Notes: generated from the letters alone by a model not told the origin. A stretch of DNA of 64,000 nucleotides from Albidovulum sediminis (GCF_025380365.1 NZ_JAOCQF010000001.1:558001-622000); one strand, 5' to 3'; shown: positions 17,282-26,541, counted from the first letter of the stretch. A program made the numbers and translations.

Positions 17282-18580
17282 ATGACATTGTCTCGTCTGC
17301 TTGCCTTTTTCGTCCTCCTCCTCTCGCTCGCCGCGACCGGCGCGCGGGCCGAGCTTGTGCTGGCCAACAGGGGTGACCAGGGCGAACGGCGCATCGCGCT
17401 GGTGATCGGCAACGGCGGCTACCTATCGATCGGCGGGCTCGACAATACCGTCAACGACGCGGCCCTGATGGCCGACACGCTGACCGGCGCGGGCTTCGAT
17501 GTGACGAAGCTTCTGGACGTGGACCAGAACGCGATGAAGCGCGGCATCGCCAACTTCGGCCGCGCGCTGCGCGAGGCCGGGCCCGAGACGGTCGCGCTGT
17601 TCTACTACGCCGGCCACGCCGTCCAGTCCTTCGGCAACAACTACCTTCTGCCCGTCGATGCGGCGATCCGGGACCAGGCCGACCTCGACCTTGTGGGGGT
17701 GGAGGCGGGCTGGATCCTGCGGCAGCTTTATTCCGCCCGCGTGCGCACCAACATCGTCATCCTCGATTCCTGCCGCAACAACCCGTTCCCGAACGTGATG
17801 GGGTTCCATGACCAGGGCCTGGCCGAGATGAACGCGCCGACCGGCACCTTCATCGCCTATGCGACCGCGCCTGGCAGCGTCGCGCTGGACGGGCTGACCG
17901 GCAACAGCCCCTACACCAGCGCGCTTGCCGACGCGATCCGGAGCGAGCGGGCGTCGATCGAGCTTCTGTTCAAGAAGGTGCGGGTGAAGGTGCTGGAAAC
18001 CACCGGGGGGGCGCAGACGCCGTGGGAAAGTTCCTCCCTGACCGAGGATTTCCTGTTCCACCCCGCCGCGGCACCGGCCACCGCGCCGGCTGCGCCCGCG
18101 GCACCGGGAACCAATGCCGAAGAGACGCTCTGGACCTCGGTCAAGGACAGCGGCGACCGCACGCAGGTCCAGCTTTACCTATGGACCTTCCCGCAGGGCG
18201 CCCACCGGACCGAGGCAGAGGCGCTGCTGGCCGCACTCGCCCAGCCGAAGCCGGCCGCCCCCGCACCCGCGGACGGGCAGGGGGCGGTCGAGGTCACCTT
18301 CACCTCGCCCATCGCAGGAGGGGAGCCGCAGATCGTCGGCAAGTCGATCCAGGAACTGATCAAGTCGCAGCCGCTCTACCCCCCGTTCGAGGGCGTGCCG
18401 GACGAGCTGTGGAAGGGCCAGCAGTGCACCAACTGCCACGAATGGACGATGGAGCGGATCTGCGAACAGGCGCGGTTCTACATCACCGAACAGGCCGAAC
18501 GCTCGCTCGACAAGCCCCATCCGCTCGGCACCGAGTTCAAGCAGCACCTGCGCAACTGGGCGATGGGCGGATGCCGCTAG
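17282..18580 (+). CDS. Secreted caspase-like (peptidase C14) protein with C-terminal CxxCH motif
   Basis: 432 aa with signal peptide (LLAFFVLLLSLAATGARA). Residues about 36-260 form a caspase/metacaspase p20-like domain (RRIALVIGNGGY) with both catalytic residues: His112 in FYYAGHAVQ and Cys164 in ILDSCRNNPF. An Ala/Pro linker and a short helical region follow. The last 55 residues carry CTNCHEW (Cys382-His386), a perfect c-type haem attachment motif, plus further Cys at 394 and 431. Export would let the Ccm system attach haem. It is convergent with the barrel gene, 28 bp apart. A weak promoter, TTGCGG-N18-TATCCT, lies at 17223-17252. Substrate and partner are unknown; haem binding is a prediction. 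Confidence 0.82.
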   Translation: MTLSRLLAFFVLLLSLAATGARAELVLANRGDQGERRIALVIGNGGYLSIGGLDNTVNDAALMADTLTGAGFDVTKLLDVDQNAMKRGIANFGRALREAGPETVALFYYAGHAVQSFGNNYLLPVDAAIRDQADLDLVGVEAGWILRQLYSARVRTNIVILDSCRNNPFPNVMGFHDQGLAEMNAPTGTFIAYATAPGSVALDGLTGNSPYTSALADAIRSERASIELLFKKVRVKVLETTGGAQTPWESSSLTEDFLFHPAAAPATAPAAPAAPGTNAEETLWTSVKDSGDRTQVQLYLWTFPQGAHRTEAEALLAALAQPKPAAPAPADGQGAVEVTFTSPIAGGEPQIVGKSIQELIKSQPLYPPFEGVPDELWKGQQCTNCHEWTMERICEQARFYITEQAERSLDKPHPLGTEFKQHLRNWAMGGCR

Positions 18581-18608
18581 GCTCTGCCGCCCGGTCCGGC
18601 CCGCCGCC

Positions 18609-20414
18609 TCAGAACGATTTCGACACCCCGGCCACCAGATAGAATTCGCGCTGGCGCACGCTCGTCGTCGCGGTATCCCGGTCCGACCAGCGGCCGCCCG
18701 CGTCGAATTGCAGGCTCGTCGTGCGGTCGATGCGATAGCGGAAGTTGACCGAAGGCATGACGAAGGTTTCCTCGCCGTCGTCCATGTCGCGATAGCCGAG
18801 CCGCAGCCGCGGGCTGATGTGCATGTGGTCGCCCAGCGGGATGCGGATCGATCCGTCGGCGACGTAAAGGCTGCTGTCCTCGGCATCGGCATAGCGCAGG
18901 CCGAGGTTCACGCGGTCATCCGGCCGGAAGATGTCCGACCCGGTGAAGCGGACGCCGTAGTAGCCCCGCACGCCGTCGTCGTCGACCGCCGCGACCCCGC
19001 CAGATGCGGGCGTGCCGCTGTTGTGGTAAAGCGTGCCGTCGAGCGACAGGTCCCAGGTCTCGTTCAGCTTGCCGTAGTAGGTGAGCCCCACGGTCGTCAC
19101 CTTGGCCGAGCGGTCGATCGCCAGATCCTCGACCGCATCCTCTCCGAACAGCAGGATCAGGTCGTCGACCGTGTCGGCGGTCTGCCCGATCAGCGCATTC
19201 TCGAGGTTCAGCGTCGGACTGCGGTAGTAGGACAGCCGGCCCGTGACGCGCGCGCTGTTCTCCAGCGTCGCCGCCCCGGTCAGAAGGACGCGGCTGATCT
19301 CCTGGAACTTCAGGTCGTATTCGGCGTTGCCATAAAGGCTGAAGCGGTCGAAGGAGCGTTCGTATTCCACCCCCAGCGCGTGGCGGTAGGTCAGCGATCC
19401 GTCCCGTTCCATCGCGGTGTAAACCGTCAGGTCGCCGGCGCCGCCCAGATCCTCCCAGGTGGCACTCGCGCCCAGAAGCCAGCGGTCGCCCGACAGGAAG
19501 TCGTCGCGCGAGCTTTCCACCACCCGGCCCAGCACCGTGCCCAGCGTCACGCCGCCGGTCGGCCAGCGCAGCGACACGCCATCGGTCCGGTAGGCGATGG
19601 CGCGCGGGTCGAGCCGCTGGCGACCGACGGTGATGACGCCGCCCGAGACCTTGTCCTCGAAGGCGACATAGGCCTCCGACAGGCGCAGGTCGCTCTCGCT
19701 GTCCTCGAAGTCGTGGTCGGCGATGCCGGAGAATGTCAGCCGCATCTCGCGGTCGCCGCGGGTGACGATGCGGGTGTAGTTCAGCCCGGCGACCAGCGCG
19801 TTCTCGAAGGTGTCGTCCTCTTCCTCGGGCTCGTCCGGGTCGGGGACAAGCTCGGTGATCTCGGTCGTGCCCTCGTTGTAGCGGTAGGTCAGGGTGAACA
19901 GGCCGCGGTCCTTCACCGTCGTCCCGGTCGAGGCCGCGTCCGCCGTGGCCGCGGTCTGGGCGGCCGAGCGCCGCGGGGCCGCGGGCCGCACTGCGGCGGG
20001 GCCGGGGGCGGCGGCGGTGGCGATGGACGGGGCAGGCGGGTTCTGCGGGATCGGCGAGGCGCCGGACAGAAGCCCGTTCAGCCGGTCCTGCACCCGCGCC
20101 GCGCCGTCGCCGTTGGGATACTTCTGAAGATAGGTCTCGTACTCCGCCTTGGCATGGGCCAACTGCCCGTTCGCCTCGCGGATATTGCCCAGAAGCTCCT
20201 GCGCGCGGGCGCTGTAGGCGTGCTCGGGCATCGCGGTCAGCCGCGTCAGAAGCTGTACGGCGTGGATGTATTCCTGCGCGTCGATCGCCTGCTGGGCCTG
20301 TTGCATCAGGTTCTCGACCGCGGCACTCGGCGCGGCGGTCTGCGCGGCGGAAAGCTCTGCCTGCCCGATCTGAAGCGCCAGGACCATCAGGCCGATGCTC
20401 TTGATCCTCTTCAT
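18609..20414 (-). CDS. Predicted outer-membrane beta-barrel protein with N-terminal TPR domain
   Basis: 601 aa. A signal peptide (KSIGLMVLALQIGQAELSA) is followed by TPR-like helices (residues about 30-115, AQELLGNIREANGQLAHAKA). An Ala/Pro-rich linker comes next, then about 430 residues of alternating amphipathic strands with aromatic girdles (RGLFTLTYRYNEG, GVTLGTVLGRVVESSRDD, ISPRLRLGYRDMD). It ends in ...GVSKSF, the terminal Phe expected for Bam-dependent barrels. An acidic loop, DPDEPEEEDD, lies between early strands. No CxxC near the N-terminus, as in MtrB/PioB, is seen. It lies 118 bp downstream of the 21-haem cytochrome on the same strand, so the two are probably cotranscribed; a role as sheath or export pore for that cytochrome is an inference. 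Confidence 0.72.
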   Translation of the reverse strand: MKRIKSIGLMVLALQIGQAELSAAQTAAPSAAVENLMQQAQQAIDAQEYIHAVQLLTRLTAMPEHAYSARAQELLGNIREANGQLAHAKAEYETYLQKYPNGDGAARVQDRLNGLLSGASPIPQNPPAPSIATAAAPGPAAVRPAAPRRSAAQTAATADAASTGTTVKDRGLFTLTYRYNEGTTEITELVPDPDEPEEEDDTFENALVAGLNYTRIVTRGDREMRLTFSGIADHDFEDSESDLRLSEAYVAFEDKVSGGVITVGRQRLDPRAIAYRTDGVSLRWPTGGVTLGTVLGRVVESSRDDFLSGDRWLLGASATWEDLGGAGDLTVYTAMERDGSLTYRHALGVEYERSFDRFSLYGNAEYDLKFQEISRVLLTGAATLENSARVTGRLSYYRSPTLNLENALIGQTADTVDDLILLFGEDAVEDLAIDRSAKVTTVGLTYYGKLNETWDLSLDGTLYHNSGTPASGGVAAVDDDGVRGYYGVRFTGSDIFRPDDRVNLGLRYADAEDSSLYVADGSIRIPLGDHMHISPRLRLGYRDMDDGEETFVMPSVNFRYRIDRTTSLQFDAGGRWSDRDTATTSVRQREFYLVAGVSKSF

Positions 20415-20532
20415 CCTCTGCCCCCGTCTGGTTCAGGAGTGGGCCGGCCCTTGCGGCTCGTTTCCCCGGTGTCGCGCGCGTCCCGTTGCGGGCACACGCC
20501 GTGTTTAGTCATGGTGTCCGACGCCACGCCCA

Positions 20533-22230
20533 TCAAAAGCCGGTGTGGCAGCCGCGGCAGTCGTCGATGATGTCATGCGTCTGGCGCCCCGATCCGGGGT
20601 TGTTCGGATTGAGCGTCGAGTCGGCGAAAGTGAAGTGGCAGTCGACGCAGTCGCTGTTGTCGGTGGCCACGATGTGGTTCATCACCGGGGTCGGCGGCTC
20701 GCCCGCGTTGTGGCAATCGGTGCAGTCGTTCGAGGTAATCGCGCTGACCACATGGAAATCCGGCTGCGTCGGCGCGCCCCAGTTGTTGCCCGGAACGTGG
20801 CAGCTTGCGCAGTTCAGCGTCGTCTCGTCGTGGTCGAGCATCGCCGCCGCGAACGAGGAGGTGTCGTGGCAGGCCGCGCAGTCGTCGGTCGTTTCGGTGT
20901 GCCAGACGGGCTGGGTCGGCGCGGTGAAGGTGTTGCCGGCGAAGTGGCAGGTGGCGCAGTCGCCGATCGTCTCGGCGTGGTCCACGTCCAGCGCCGCCGT
21001 GAAGCTGTCGGTCGAGCCGTGGCAGGCGGCGCAGTCGTCCGTCGTCGGCATGTGGTCGCCGGGCTGGCTGGGTGCGCCGAAGGTGTTGCCGGCGAAGTGG
21101 CAGGTGGCGCAGTCGCCGATCACCTCGCCATGGTCCACGTCCAGCGCCGCCGTGAAACTGTCGGTCGAACCGTGGCAGGCGGCGCAGTCGTCCGTCGTCG
21201 GCATGTGGTCGCCGGGTTGGCTCGGCGCGCCGAAGGTGTTGCCGGCGAAGTGGCAGGTGGCGCAGGGCTCCGCCGTCTCGGCGTGATCGAAGGTGCGCCC
21301 GATCGAGAAGGCCATCGTGTTGTGGCATTCCGCGCAGTCCTGCGACACCGGCGGGTGGCTCGGCGGCTGCGATTCCGCGCCCCAGGGGTTGCCGTCGAAG
21401 TGGCAGGACACGCAGGCGCCCGGCACCGCGTCGTGGTCGAGATTGACGACGGTGAAGCTGCGCTCGAAGAAGGGTGTGTGGCAGCTGTCGCAGGTTTCGG
21501 GCGCGGGGATGTGGTCGACCGGCTTGCCCATCGCGGTGGTGCCGTTGTGGCAGTTGGCGCAGGGCTGGTCGATCAGCAGGTGGTCGACCGAGGCCCCGGC
21601 GAAGGTCAGCGTGCCGTGGCACGAAGCGCAGTCGTCCGGTGCCTCGATGTGGTCGGCGGGCTGGCCCGGCGCGGTGGCGCCGTTGTGGCACGAGGCGCAG
21701 GAGCCGATGACGTCGCGGTGGTCGACGCGCACGTCCTTGCGGTTCGTGGTGACGTGGCAGTTGTCGCAGCTGTCGGTGGCCGGAATGTGGTTCGCCGGCT
21801 TGCCGCGCGCCTTGGCTCCGTTGTGGCAGGTGACGCAGTCCTGGCTGATGGCGGTGTGGTCGAAGGCGAAGGGCACGAAGTTGCGCGAGGTGTGGCAATC
21901 CTGGCAGGCGTTGCCGACCGGCGGGTGCGAGGCGGGCTTGCCCCGCGCGATCACGCCGTTGTGGCACGAGGCGCAGTCGCTCGGCGTGCCGGCGGTTGTG
22001 TTGTTGACGTGGCAGGCCTCGCAGAAGATCTCGGCATGGCGCCCGGTCAGCGGGATGCCCCCCGCCTGCACGTGATCGAACCCCGGCATCGAATTGGCGC
22101 TGTCCTGCGCCGCGGCCGGTCCCGCGACGGACAGGATCACGGCGATGAGGAGCGCCACGAAAATTCCGATGGCGGCCGCGCCGCTACGCCGTGCCCTGCC
22201 GATCGACGGTCCGAATGGCCGATGGATCAT
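20533..22230 (-). CDS. Secreted multihaem cytochrome c with 21 CxxCH motifs
   Basis: 565 aa from ATG 22230. A candidate promoter at 22294-22322 would start RNA near 22287, which argues against the in-frame GTG at 22284. A signal peptide (residues about 17-41, ends GPAAAQ) has no lipobox. The mature part holds 21 CxxCH motifs, about one haem per 25 residues. Most are preceded 8-10 residues earlier by a His (FDHTAISQDCVTCH, HIPATDSCDNCH), the spacing of bis-His haem ligands in class III-type multihaem proteins. Early units share CHNG-x-x-A-x-GKP-x-x-H; later units are near-identical 51-residue blocks with two haems each. No other domain is visible, so it is likely an electron wire. The barrel gene follows. 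Known MtrA/PioA decahaem proteins are shorter and differ in layout. Confidence 0.9.
   Translation of the reverse strand: MIHRPFGPSIGRARRSGAAAIGIFVALLIAVILSVAGPAAAQDSANSMPGFDHVQAGGIPLTGRHAEIFCEACHVNNTTAGTPSDCASCHNGVIARGKPASHPPVGNACQDCHTSRNFVPFAFDHTAISQDCVTCHNGAKARGKPANHIPATDSCDNCHVTTNRKDVRVDHRDVIGSCASCHNGATAPGQPADHIEAPDDCASCHGTLTFAGASVDHLLIDQPCANCHNGTTAMGKPVDHIPAPETCDSCHTPFFERSFTVVNLDHDAVPGACVSCHFDGNPWGAESQPPSHPPVSQDCAECHNTMAFSIGRTFDHAETAEPCATCHFAGNTFGAPSQPGDHMPTTDDCAACHGSTDSFTAALDVDHGEVIGDCATCHFAGNTFGAPSQPGDHMPTTDDCAACHGSTDSFTAALDVDHAETIGDCATCHFAGNTFTAPTQPVWHTETTDDCAACHDTSSFAAAMLDHDETTLNCASCHVPGNNWGAPTQPDFHVVSAITSNDCTDCHNAGEPPTPVMNHIVATDNSDCVDCHFTFADSTLNPNNPGSGRQTHDIIDDCRGCHTGF
20941..21246 (-). 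repeat. 153-bp tandem repeat inside the multihaem cytochrome gene
   Basis: Two nearly identical 153-bp units (20941-21093 and 21094-21246) start with the same GAAGTGGCAGGTGGCGCAG, and a third partial copy begins at 21247. Each unit encodes 51 residues with two CxxCH motifs (CATCHFAGN... and CAACHGSTD...). The few differences include silent changes, as expected of a recent in-frame duplication. Confidence 0.9.
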
Positions 22231-22293
22231 CCCGCACTCTCCACGCTGCCCAGCCGACTGCTTCAATTTGTCACGCCCAATCACGTTTTCTTG

Positions 22294-22322
22294 ACGCTAG
22301 GGCGGGGTTTCCCTTGGGTCAA
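22294..22322 (-). promoter_or_regulatory. Candidate sigma-70 promoter of the multihaem cytochrome gene
   Basis: Minus-strand TTGACC (22317-22322) and TAGCGT (22294-22299) are separated by 17 bp. RNA would begin about 57 nt upstream of ATG 22230. The -10 is weak. Confidence 0.4.
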
Positions 22323-22487
22323 CGGTTTTGAGCGGCACGCGCGGGGGCGCCGGCAGAAGGCCCGGAACTGTCACCTCAATGCCGCATGATGTCGCGGCAG
22401 GGGGCGCGCGGCCCCCCCGGCTCCCCCCCATGGACGCCCTGATGCGCTTGCGCTATCAGCGGGGCGCAAGTTGACAGGGAGTTGCGC

Positions 22488-23837
22488 ATGTCCGGCCACG
22501 GTGAACCGGTTCCGATGACCGCCCGCAGATCGGGCGCCCTTCGCGGCGTGGCCGAGGTGCCGGGGGACAAGTCGATCTCGCATCGCGCGCTCATCCTCGG
22601 CGCGCTGTCGGTGGGCGAAACCCGGGTCTCGGGCCTCCTCGAAGGGCAGGACGTGCTCGACACCGCCAAGGCGATGCGCGCCTTCGGGGCCGAGGTGACG
22701 CGGCTGGGCGCGGGCGACTGGTCGGTTCATGGCGTCGGCGTCGGCGGTTTCGCCGAACCGGCCGACGTGATCGACTGCGGCAACTCCGGCACCGGGGTGC
22801 GGCTCATCATGGGGGCGATGGCGACCTCGCCCGTGACCGCGACCTTCACCGGCGACGCATCCCTGCGCAAGCGCCCGATGGGGCGCGTGACCGAACCGCT
22901 CGCGCTCTTCGGCGCGCGCGCCTACGGGCGCCACGGCGGGCGTCTGCCGATGACCGTCGTCGGCGCGGCGGAGCCGGTTCCGGTCCGCTATACCGTGCCG
23001 ATGCCCTCGGCGCAGGTGAAATCGGCCATCCTTCTCGCCGGGCTGAACGCCCCCGGCGAAACCGTCGTGATCGAGAAGGAGCCGACGCGCGACCATTCCG
23101 AACGCATGCTGCGCGGCTTCGGCGCGCAGCTGACGGTCGAGGACGCGCCCGAGGGCCGCATCATCACCCTGACCGGGCGCCCCGAACTGAGGCCGCAGAC
23201 GGTCGCGGTGCCGCGCGACCCGTCCTCGGCCGCCTTCCCGGTCTGCGCGGCGCTGATCGTCGAGGGCTCCGACATCCTGGTGCCCGGGGTCAGCCAGAAC
23301 CCGACCCGCAACGGCCTTTACACCACGCTGGTCGAGATGGGCGCCGACATCGCCTTCGAGAACCCGCGCGAGGAGGGGGGCGAACCCGTCGCCGACCTGC
23401 GCGTGCGCTTTTCCGCGCTCAAGGGGATCGAGGTGCCGGAGGACCGCGCGGCCTCGATGATCGACGAATACCCGGTGCTGTCGGTCGTGGCCGCCTGTGC
23501 CGAGGGCACGACGGTGATGCGCGGCGTCAAGGAACTGCGCGTCAAGGAAAGCGACCGCATCGACGCGATGGCGCGGGGGCTAGAGGCGATGGGCGTGCGC
23601 GTCGAGGAAGACGAGGATACGCTGATCGTGCACGGGATGGGGCCGGGCGGCGTGCCCGGCGGCGCGACCGCGAAGACCCATATCGACCACCGGATCGCCA
23701 TGTCCTTCCTTGTCCTCGGCCTTGCCGCGCAAAAGCCCGTCAGCATCGACGACGGATCGCCCATCGCCACCTCTTTCCCGGTGTTCGAGGGGCTGATGGC
23801 GGGCCTTGGCGCGCAGATCGTGCGGTCCAACGCGTGA
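22488..23837 (+). CDS. aroA: 3-phosphoshikimate 1-carboxyvinyltransferase (EPSP synthase)
   Basis: 449 aa enzyme of the shikimate pathway joining shikimate-3-phosphate and PEP. Visible motifs are [30 protein letters not shown] (PEP-binding; class II-like with Ala) and [22 protein letters not shown] 22488 has AGGGA at 22476-22480. It overlaps cmk (GTGA), the conserved aroA-cmk-rpsA-ihfB order of proteobacteria. Confidence 0.96.
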   Translation: MSGHGEPVPMTARRSGALRGVAEVPGDKSISHRALILGALSVGETRVSGLLEGQDVLDTAKAMRAFGAEVTRLGAGDWSVHGVGVGGFAEPADVIDCGNSGTGVRLIMGAMATSPVTATFTGDASLRKRPMGRVTEPLALFGARAYGRHGGRLPMTVVGAAEPVPVRYTVPMPSAQVKSAILLAGLNAPGETVVIEKEPTRDHSERMLRGFGAQLTVEDAPEGRIITLTGRPELRPQTVAVPRDPSSAAFPVCAALIVEGSDILVPGVSQNPTRNGLYTTLVEMGADIAFENPREEGGEPVADLRVRFSALKGIEVPEDRAASMIDEYPVLSVVAACAEGTTVMRGVKELRVKESDRIDAMARGLEAMGVRVEEDEDTLIVHGMGPGGVPGGATAKTHIDHRIAMSFLVLGLAAQKPVSIDDGSPIATSFPVFEGLMAGLGAQIVRSNA

Positions 23838-24421
23838 TCTTCACGGTCGCCATCGACGGGCCGGCGGCGGCGGGGAAGGGCACGATCTCGCGCGCGGTGG
23901 CGGCGCGTTTCGGGTTCGCGTATCTGGACACGGGCCTGCTTTACCGGGCCGTGGGCGCCAAGGGTGGCGATCCGGTCGAGGCCGCGCGCACCTTGTCGGA
24001 GGCCGACCTGGCCCGCGATGACCTGCGCACGCTGGAAGCCGGGCAGGCGGCAAGCCGCGTCGCCACCATCCCAGAGGTTCGCGAGGCGCTCGTCGACTTC
24101 CAGCGCCGCTTCGCCCGGCGCGACGGCGGCGCGGTCCTTGACGGGCGCGACATCGGCACAGTGATCTGCCCCGAGGCGGAGGTGAAGCTATACGTCACCG
24201 CGAGCGCGCAAGTCCGCGCCCACCGCCGCTGGCTGGAGGTCGGCGGCGACGAGGCGCAGGTTCTGGCCGAGGTGATGGAGCGGGACAAGCGGGACGCGGA
24301 TCGGGCGGTGTCGCCGTTGAAGGCTGCGGCGGACGCGGTGGTGATCGACACGAGCGATATGGGAATCTCAGAAGCGGTCGCCACCGCGATCGACATCGTT
24401 CGTGCGCGGATCGGCGGCTGA
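23834..24421 (+). CDS. cmk: Cytidylate kinase
   Basis: 195 aa (d)CMP kinase. The P-loop is [23 protein letters not shown] is the nucleotide-monophosphate region and [20 protein letters not shown] the conserved core; the lid region carries [13 protein letters not shown]. The GTG start lies in the aroA stop overlap. It is somewhat shorter than the E. coli enzyme, as is usual in this group. Confidence 0.95.
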   Translation: MIFTVAIDGPAAAGKGTISRAVAARFGFAYLDTGLLYRAVGAKGGDPVEAARTLSEADLARDDLRTLEAGQAASRVATIPEVREALVDFQRRFARRDGGAVLDGRDIGTVICPEAEVKLYVTASAQVRAHRRWLEVGGDEAQVLAEVMERDKRDADRAVSPLKAAADAVVIDTSDMGISEAVATAIDIVRARIGG

Positions 24422-24468
24422 GGGCCCCGCTCGGGCCGTTGCAGGACGCCGCCACTAGCCCAATCTCC

Positions 24469-24497
24469 TTGCGTCCTTGGCCGCATGCCGCTATAGC
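24469..24497 (+). promoter_or_regulatory. Candidate promoter of rpsA
   Basis: TTGCGT (24469-24474) and TATAGC (24492-24497) are 17 bp apart, leaving a leader of about 130 nt before rpsA. Long leaders before rpsA host S1 autoregulation in other bacteria; no specific structure is claimed here. Confidence 0.4.
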
Positions 24498-24632
24498 GCC
24501 CCCATCCTGAGGCAGGAGTCGCGAGCACCGGGCTATCGTCCGGGCGACGCGGCTTTTTGTCGTGGGGCCAGCAAAGACCGGCGGAGCCAACCGCATGGCC
24601 AGTCAAATCGCTTGAAAAGGAACTGAACACGC

Positions 24633-26312
24633 ATGTGCGCTAAAGCGACCATGGAGGAATTCGAAGCCCTCCTGAACGAAAGCTTCGAGATCGACACCCC
24701 GGACGAAGGTTCGGTCGTCAAGGGCAAGGTCATCGCCATCGAGGCGGGCCAGGCCATCATCGACGTCGGCTACAAGATGGAAGGCCGCGTCGACCTCAAG
24801 GAATTCGCAGCCCCCGGCCAGACCCCCGAGATCGCGGTGGGCGATGAGGTCGAGGTCTATCTCGACCGCGTCGAGAACGCCCGCGGCGAAGCCGTCATCA
24901 GCCGCGAGAAGGCCCGCCGCGAAGAGGCCTGGGACCGTCTCGAGAAAGCCTATGCGAGCGAGGAGCGCGTCGACGGCGCCATCTTCGGCCGCGTCAAGGG
25001 CGGCTTCACCGTCGATCTCGGCGGCGCCGTGGCCTTCCTTCCCGGTTCGCAGGTCGATGTCCGCCCGGTGCGCGACGCCGGCCCGCTGATGGGCATGAAG
25101 CAGCCGTTCCAGATCCTCAAGATGGATCGCCGCCGCGGCAACATCGTGGTGTCGCGCCGCGCCATCTTGGAAGAAAGCCGCGCCGAACAGCGCGCCGAAG
25201 TCATCGGCAACCTGACCGAAGGCCAGGTGGTCGACGGCGTGGTCAAGAACATCACCGAATACGGTGCGTTCGTCGACCTTGGCGGCGTTGACGGCCTGCT
25301 GCACGTCACCGACATGGCCTGGCGCCGCGTCAACCACCCGTCCGAGATCCTGAACATCGGCGAGACCGTGAAGGTCCAGGTGATCAAGATCAACAAGGAA
25401 ACCCACCGCATCTCGCTCGGCATGAAGCAGCTTCAGTCCGACCCGTGGGATTCGGTCGAGGCGAAGTTCCCGCTCGGCTCCGTCCACAAGGGCCGCGTGA
25501 CGAACATCACCGACTACGGCGCATTCGTCGAACTGGAAGCCGGTGTCGAGGGCCTCGTCCACGTCTCCGAGATGTCCTGGACCAAGAAGAACGTGCACCC
25601 GGGCAAGATCGTCTCCACCTCGCAGGAAGTGGACGTCATGGTGCTCGAGATCGACAGCGCGAAACGCCGCGTCTCGCTCGGCCTCAAGCAGACCCAGCGC
25701 AATCCGTGGGAAGTCTTCGCCGAGAAGCATCCCTCGGGCTCTGTCATCGAGGGCGAGGTCAAGAACATCACCGAATTCGGTCTGTTCGTCGGCCTCGAGA
25801 ACGATATCGACGGCATGGTGCACCTCTCCGACCTCAGCTGGGAGAGCCGCGGCGAAGAGGCGATCCAGTCCTACCGCAAGGGCGACGTGGTCAAGGCCGC
25901 GGTCACCGAGGTGGACGTCGAGAAGGAGCGTATCTCGCTCTCGATCAAGGCGCTGGATGCCGACACGTTCTCGGATGCGGTTGACGGCGTGAAGCGCGGC
26001 TCGGTCATCACCGTGACCATCACCGCGATCGAGGATGGCGGCATCGAGGTCGACTACAACGGCATGAAGTCCTTCATCCGCCGTTCGGACCTTGCCCGCG
26101 ACCGCGCCGACCAGCGGCCGGAGCGTTTCCAGGTGGGCGACCACGTGGACGTCCGCGTCACCAACGTCGACAGCAAGACCCGCAAGCTCGGCGTGTCGAT
26201 CAAGGCGCGCGAGATCGCCGAAGAGAAGGAAGCCGTCGAACAGTACGGTTCCTCCGACTCGGGCGCCTCGCTCGGCGACATCCTCGGCGCCGCGCTGAAG
26301 GGCCAGAAGTAA
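24633..26312 (+). CDS. rpsA: 30S ribosomal protein S1
   Basis: 559 aa with six S1/OB repeats. These begin near [15 protein letters not shown] (25), [15 protein letters not shown] (110), [17 protein letters not shown] (198), [17 protein letters not shown] (284), [17 protein letters not shown] (371) and [15 protein letters not shown] (455). Repeats 1-2 dock on the ribosome and 3-6 bind mRNA. A strong terminator follows. Base use is slightly less G+C-extreme than its neighbours, as expected of a highly expressed gene. Confidence 0.97.
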   Translation: MCAKATMEEFEALLNESFEIDTPDEGSVVKGKVIAIEAGQAIIDVGYKMEGRVDLKEFAAPGQTPEIAVGDEVEVYLDRVENARGEAVISREKARREEAWDRLEKAYASEERVDGAIFGRVKGGFTVDLGGAVAFLPGSQVDVRPVRDAGPLMGMKQPFQILKMDRRRGNIVVSRRAILEESRAEQRAEVIGNLTEGQVVDGVVKNITEYGAFVDLGGVDGLLHVTDMAWRRVNHPSEILNIGETVKVQVIKINKETHRISLGMKQLQSDPWDSVEAKFPLGSVHKGRVTNITDYGAFVELEAGVEGLVHVSEMSWTKKNVHPGKIVSTSQEVDVMVLEIDSAKRRVSLGLKQTQRNPWEVFAEKHPSGSVIEGEVKNITEFGLFVGLENDIDGMVHLSDLSWESRGEEAIQSYRKGDVVKAAVTEVDVEKERISLSIKALDADTFSDAVDGVKRGSVITVTITAIEDGGIEVDYNGMKSFIRRSDLARDRADQRPERFQVGDHVDVRVTNVDSKTRKLGVSIKAREIAEEKEAVEQYGSSDSGASLGDILGAALKGQK

Positions 26313-26337
26313 GACAGGGGCCACCCGGCCCCGGCAA

Positions 26338-26366
26338 GGCCCCGCGCACCCGCGCGGGGCCTTTTC
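26338..26366 (+). terminator. Rho-independent terminator after rpsA
   Basis: A perfect 10-bp stem GGCCCCGCGC / GCGCGGGGCC with a 4-nt loop is followed by TTTT, 25 bp after the rpsA stop. Confidence 0.9.
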
Positions 26367-26406
26367 GTCTGTTCCGAATCATCGGCGTGGAGGCCTCTTT
26401 GCCGCG

Positions 26407-26429
26407 ATGCGGCATTTGTCTTGCCGCAT
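26407..26429. repeat. 8-bp inverted repeat upstream of ihfB
   Basis: ATGCGGCA-N7-TGCCGCAT is perfectly symmetrical. It lies between the rpsA terminator and the ihfB promoter and could be a protein site or a small hairpin. Confidence 0.5.
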
Positions 26430-26489
26430 TGCGGCGTCCGGCAGAGGCGCGCGGGAGCCGGGGAATTCACGCTTTCGGCGCGGGAAGGC

Positions 26490-26507
26490 AAGCCTTTCCA
26501 AAGGCTT
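26490..26507. promoter_or_regulatory. Palindrome just upstream of the ihfB promoter
   Basis: AAGCCTTT-CC-AAAGGCTT is a perfect 8-bp inverted repeat ending 6 bp before the candidate -35 of ihfB. Its position suits an operator; the binding protein is unknown. Confidence 0.4.
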
Positions 26508-26513
26508 TCCTGT

Positions 26514-26541
26514 TTGTCGACCGGGATTTTGCCCCTATAGT
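26514..26541 (+). promoter_or_regulatory. Candidate promoter of ihfB
   Basis: TTGTCG (26514-26519) is followed after 16 bp by TATAGT (26536-26541), about 57 bp before the ihfB ATG. Confidence 0.45.

Noticed and set aside
18609-20414. Calling the barrel MtrB or PioB
   Set aside because: No N-terminal CxxC or decahaem partner is seen and TPRs are present; only the general porin-cytochrome idea is kept.
20941-21300. Tandem repeats considered as a CRISPR array
   Set aside because: The period is 153 bp without spacers, it is in-frame, and it encodes haem motifs.
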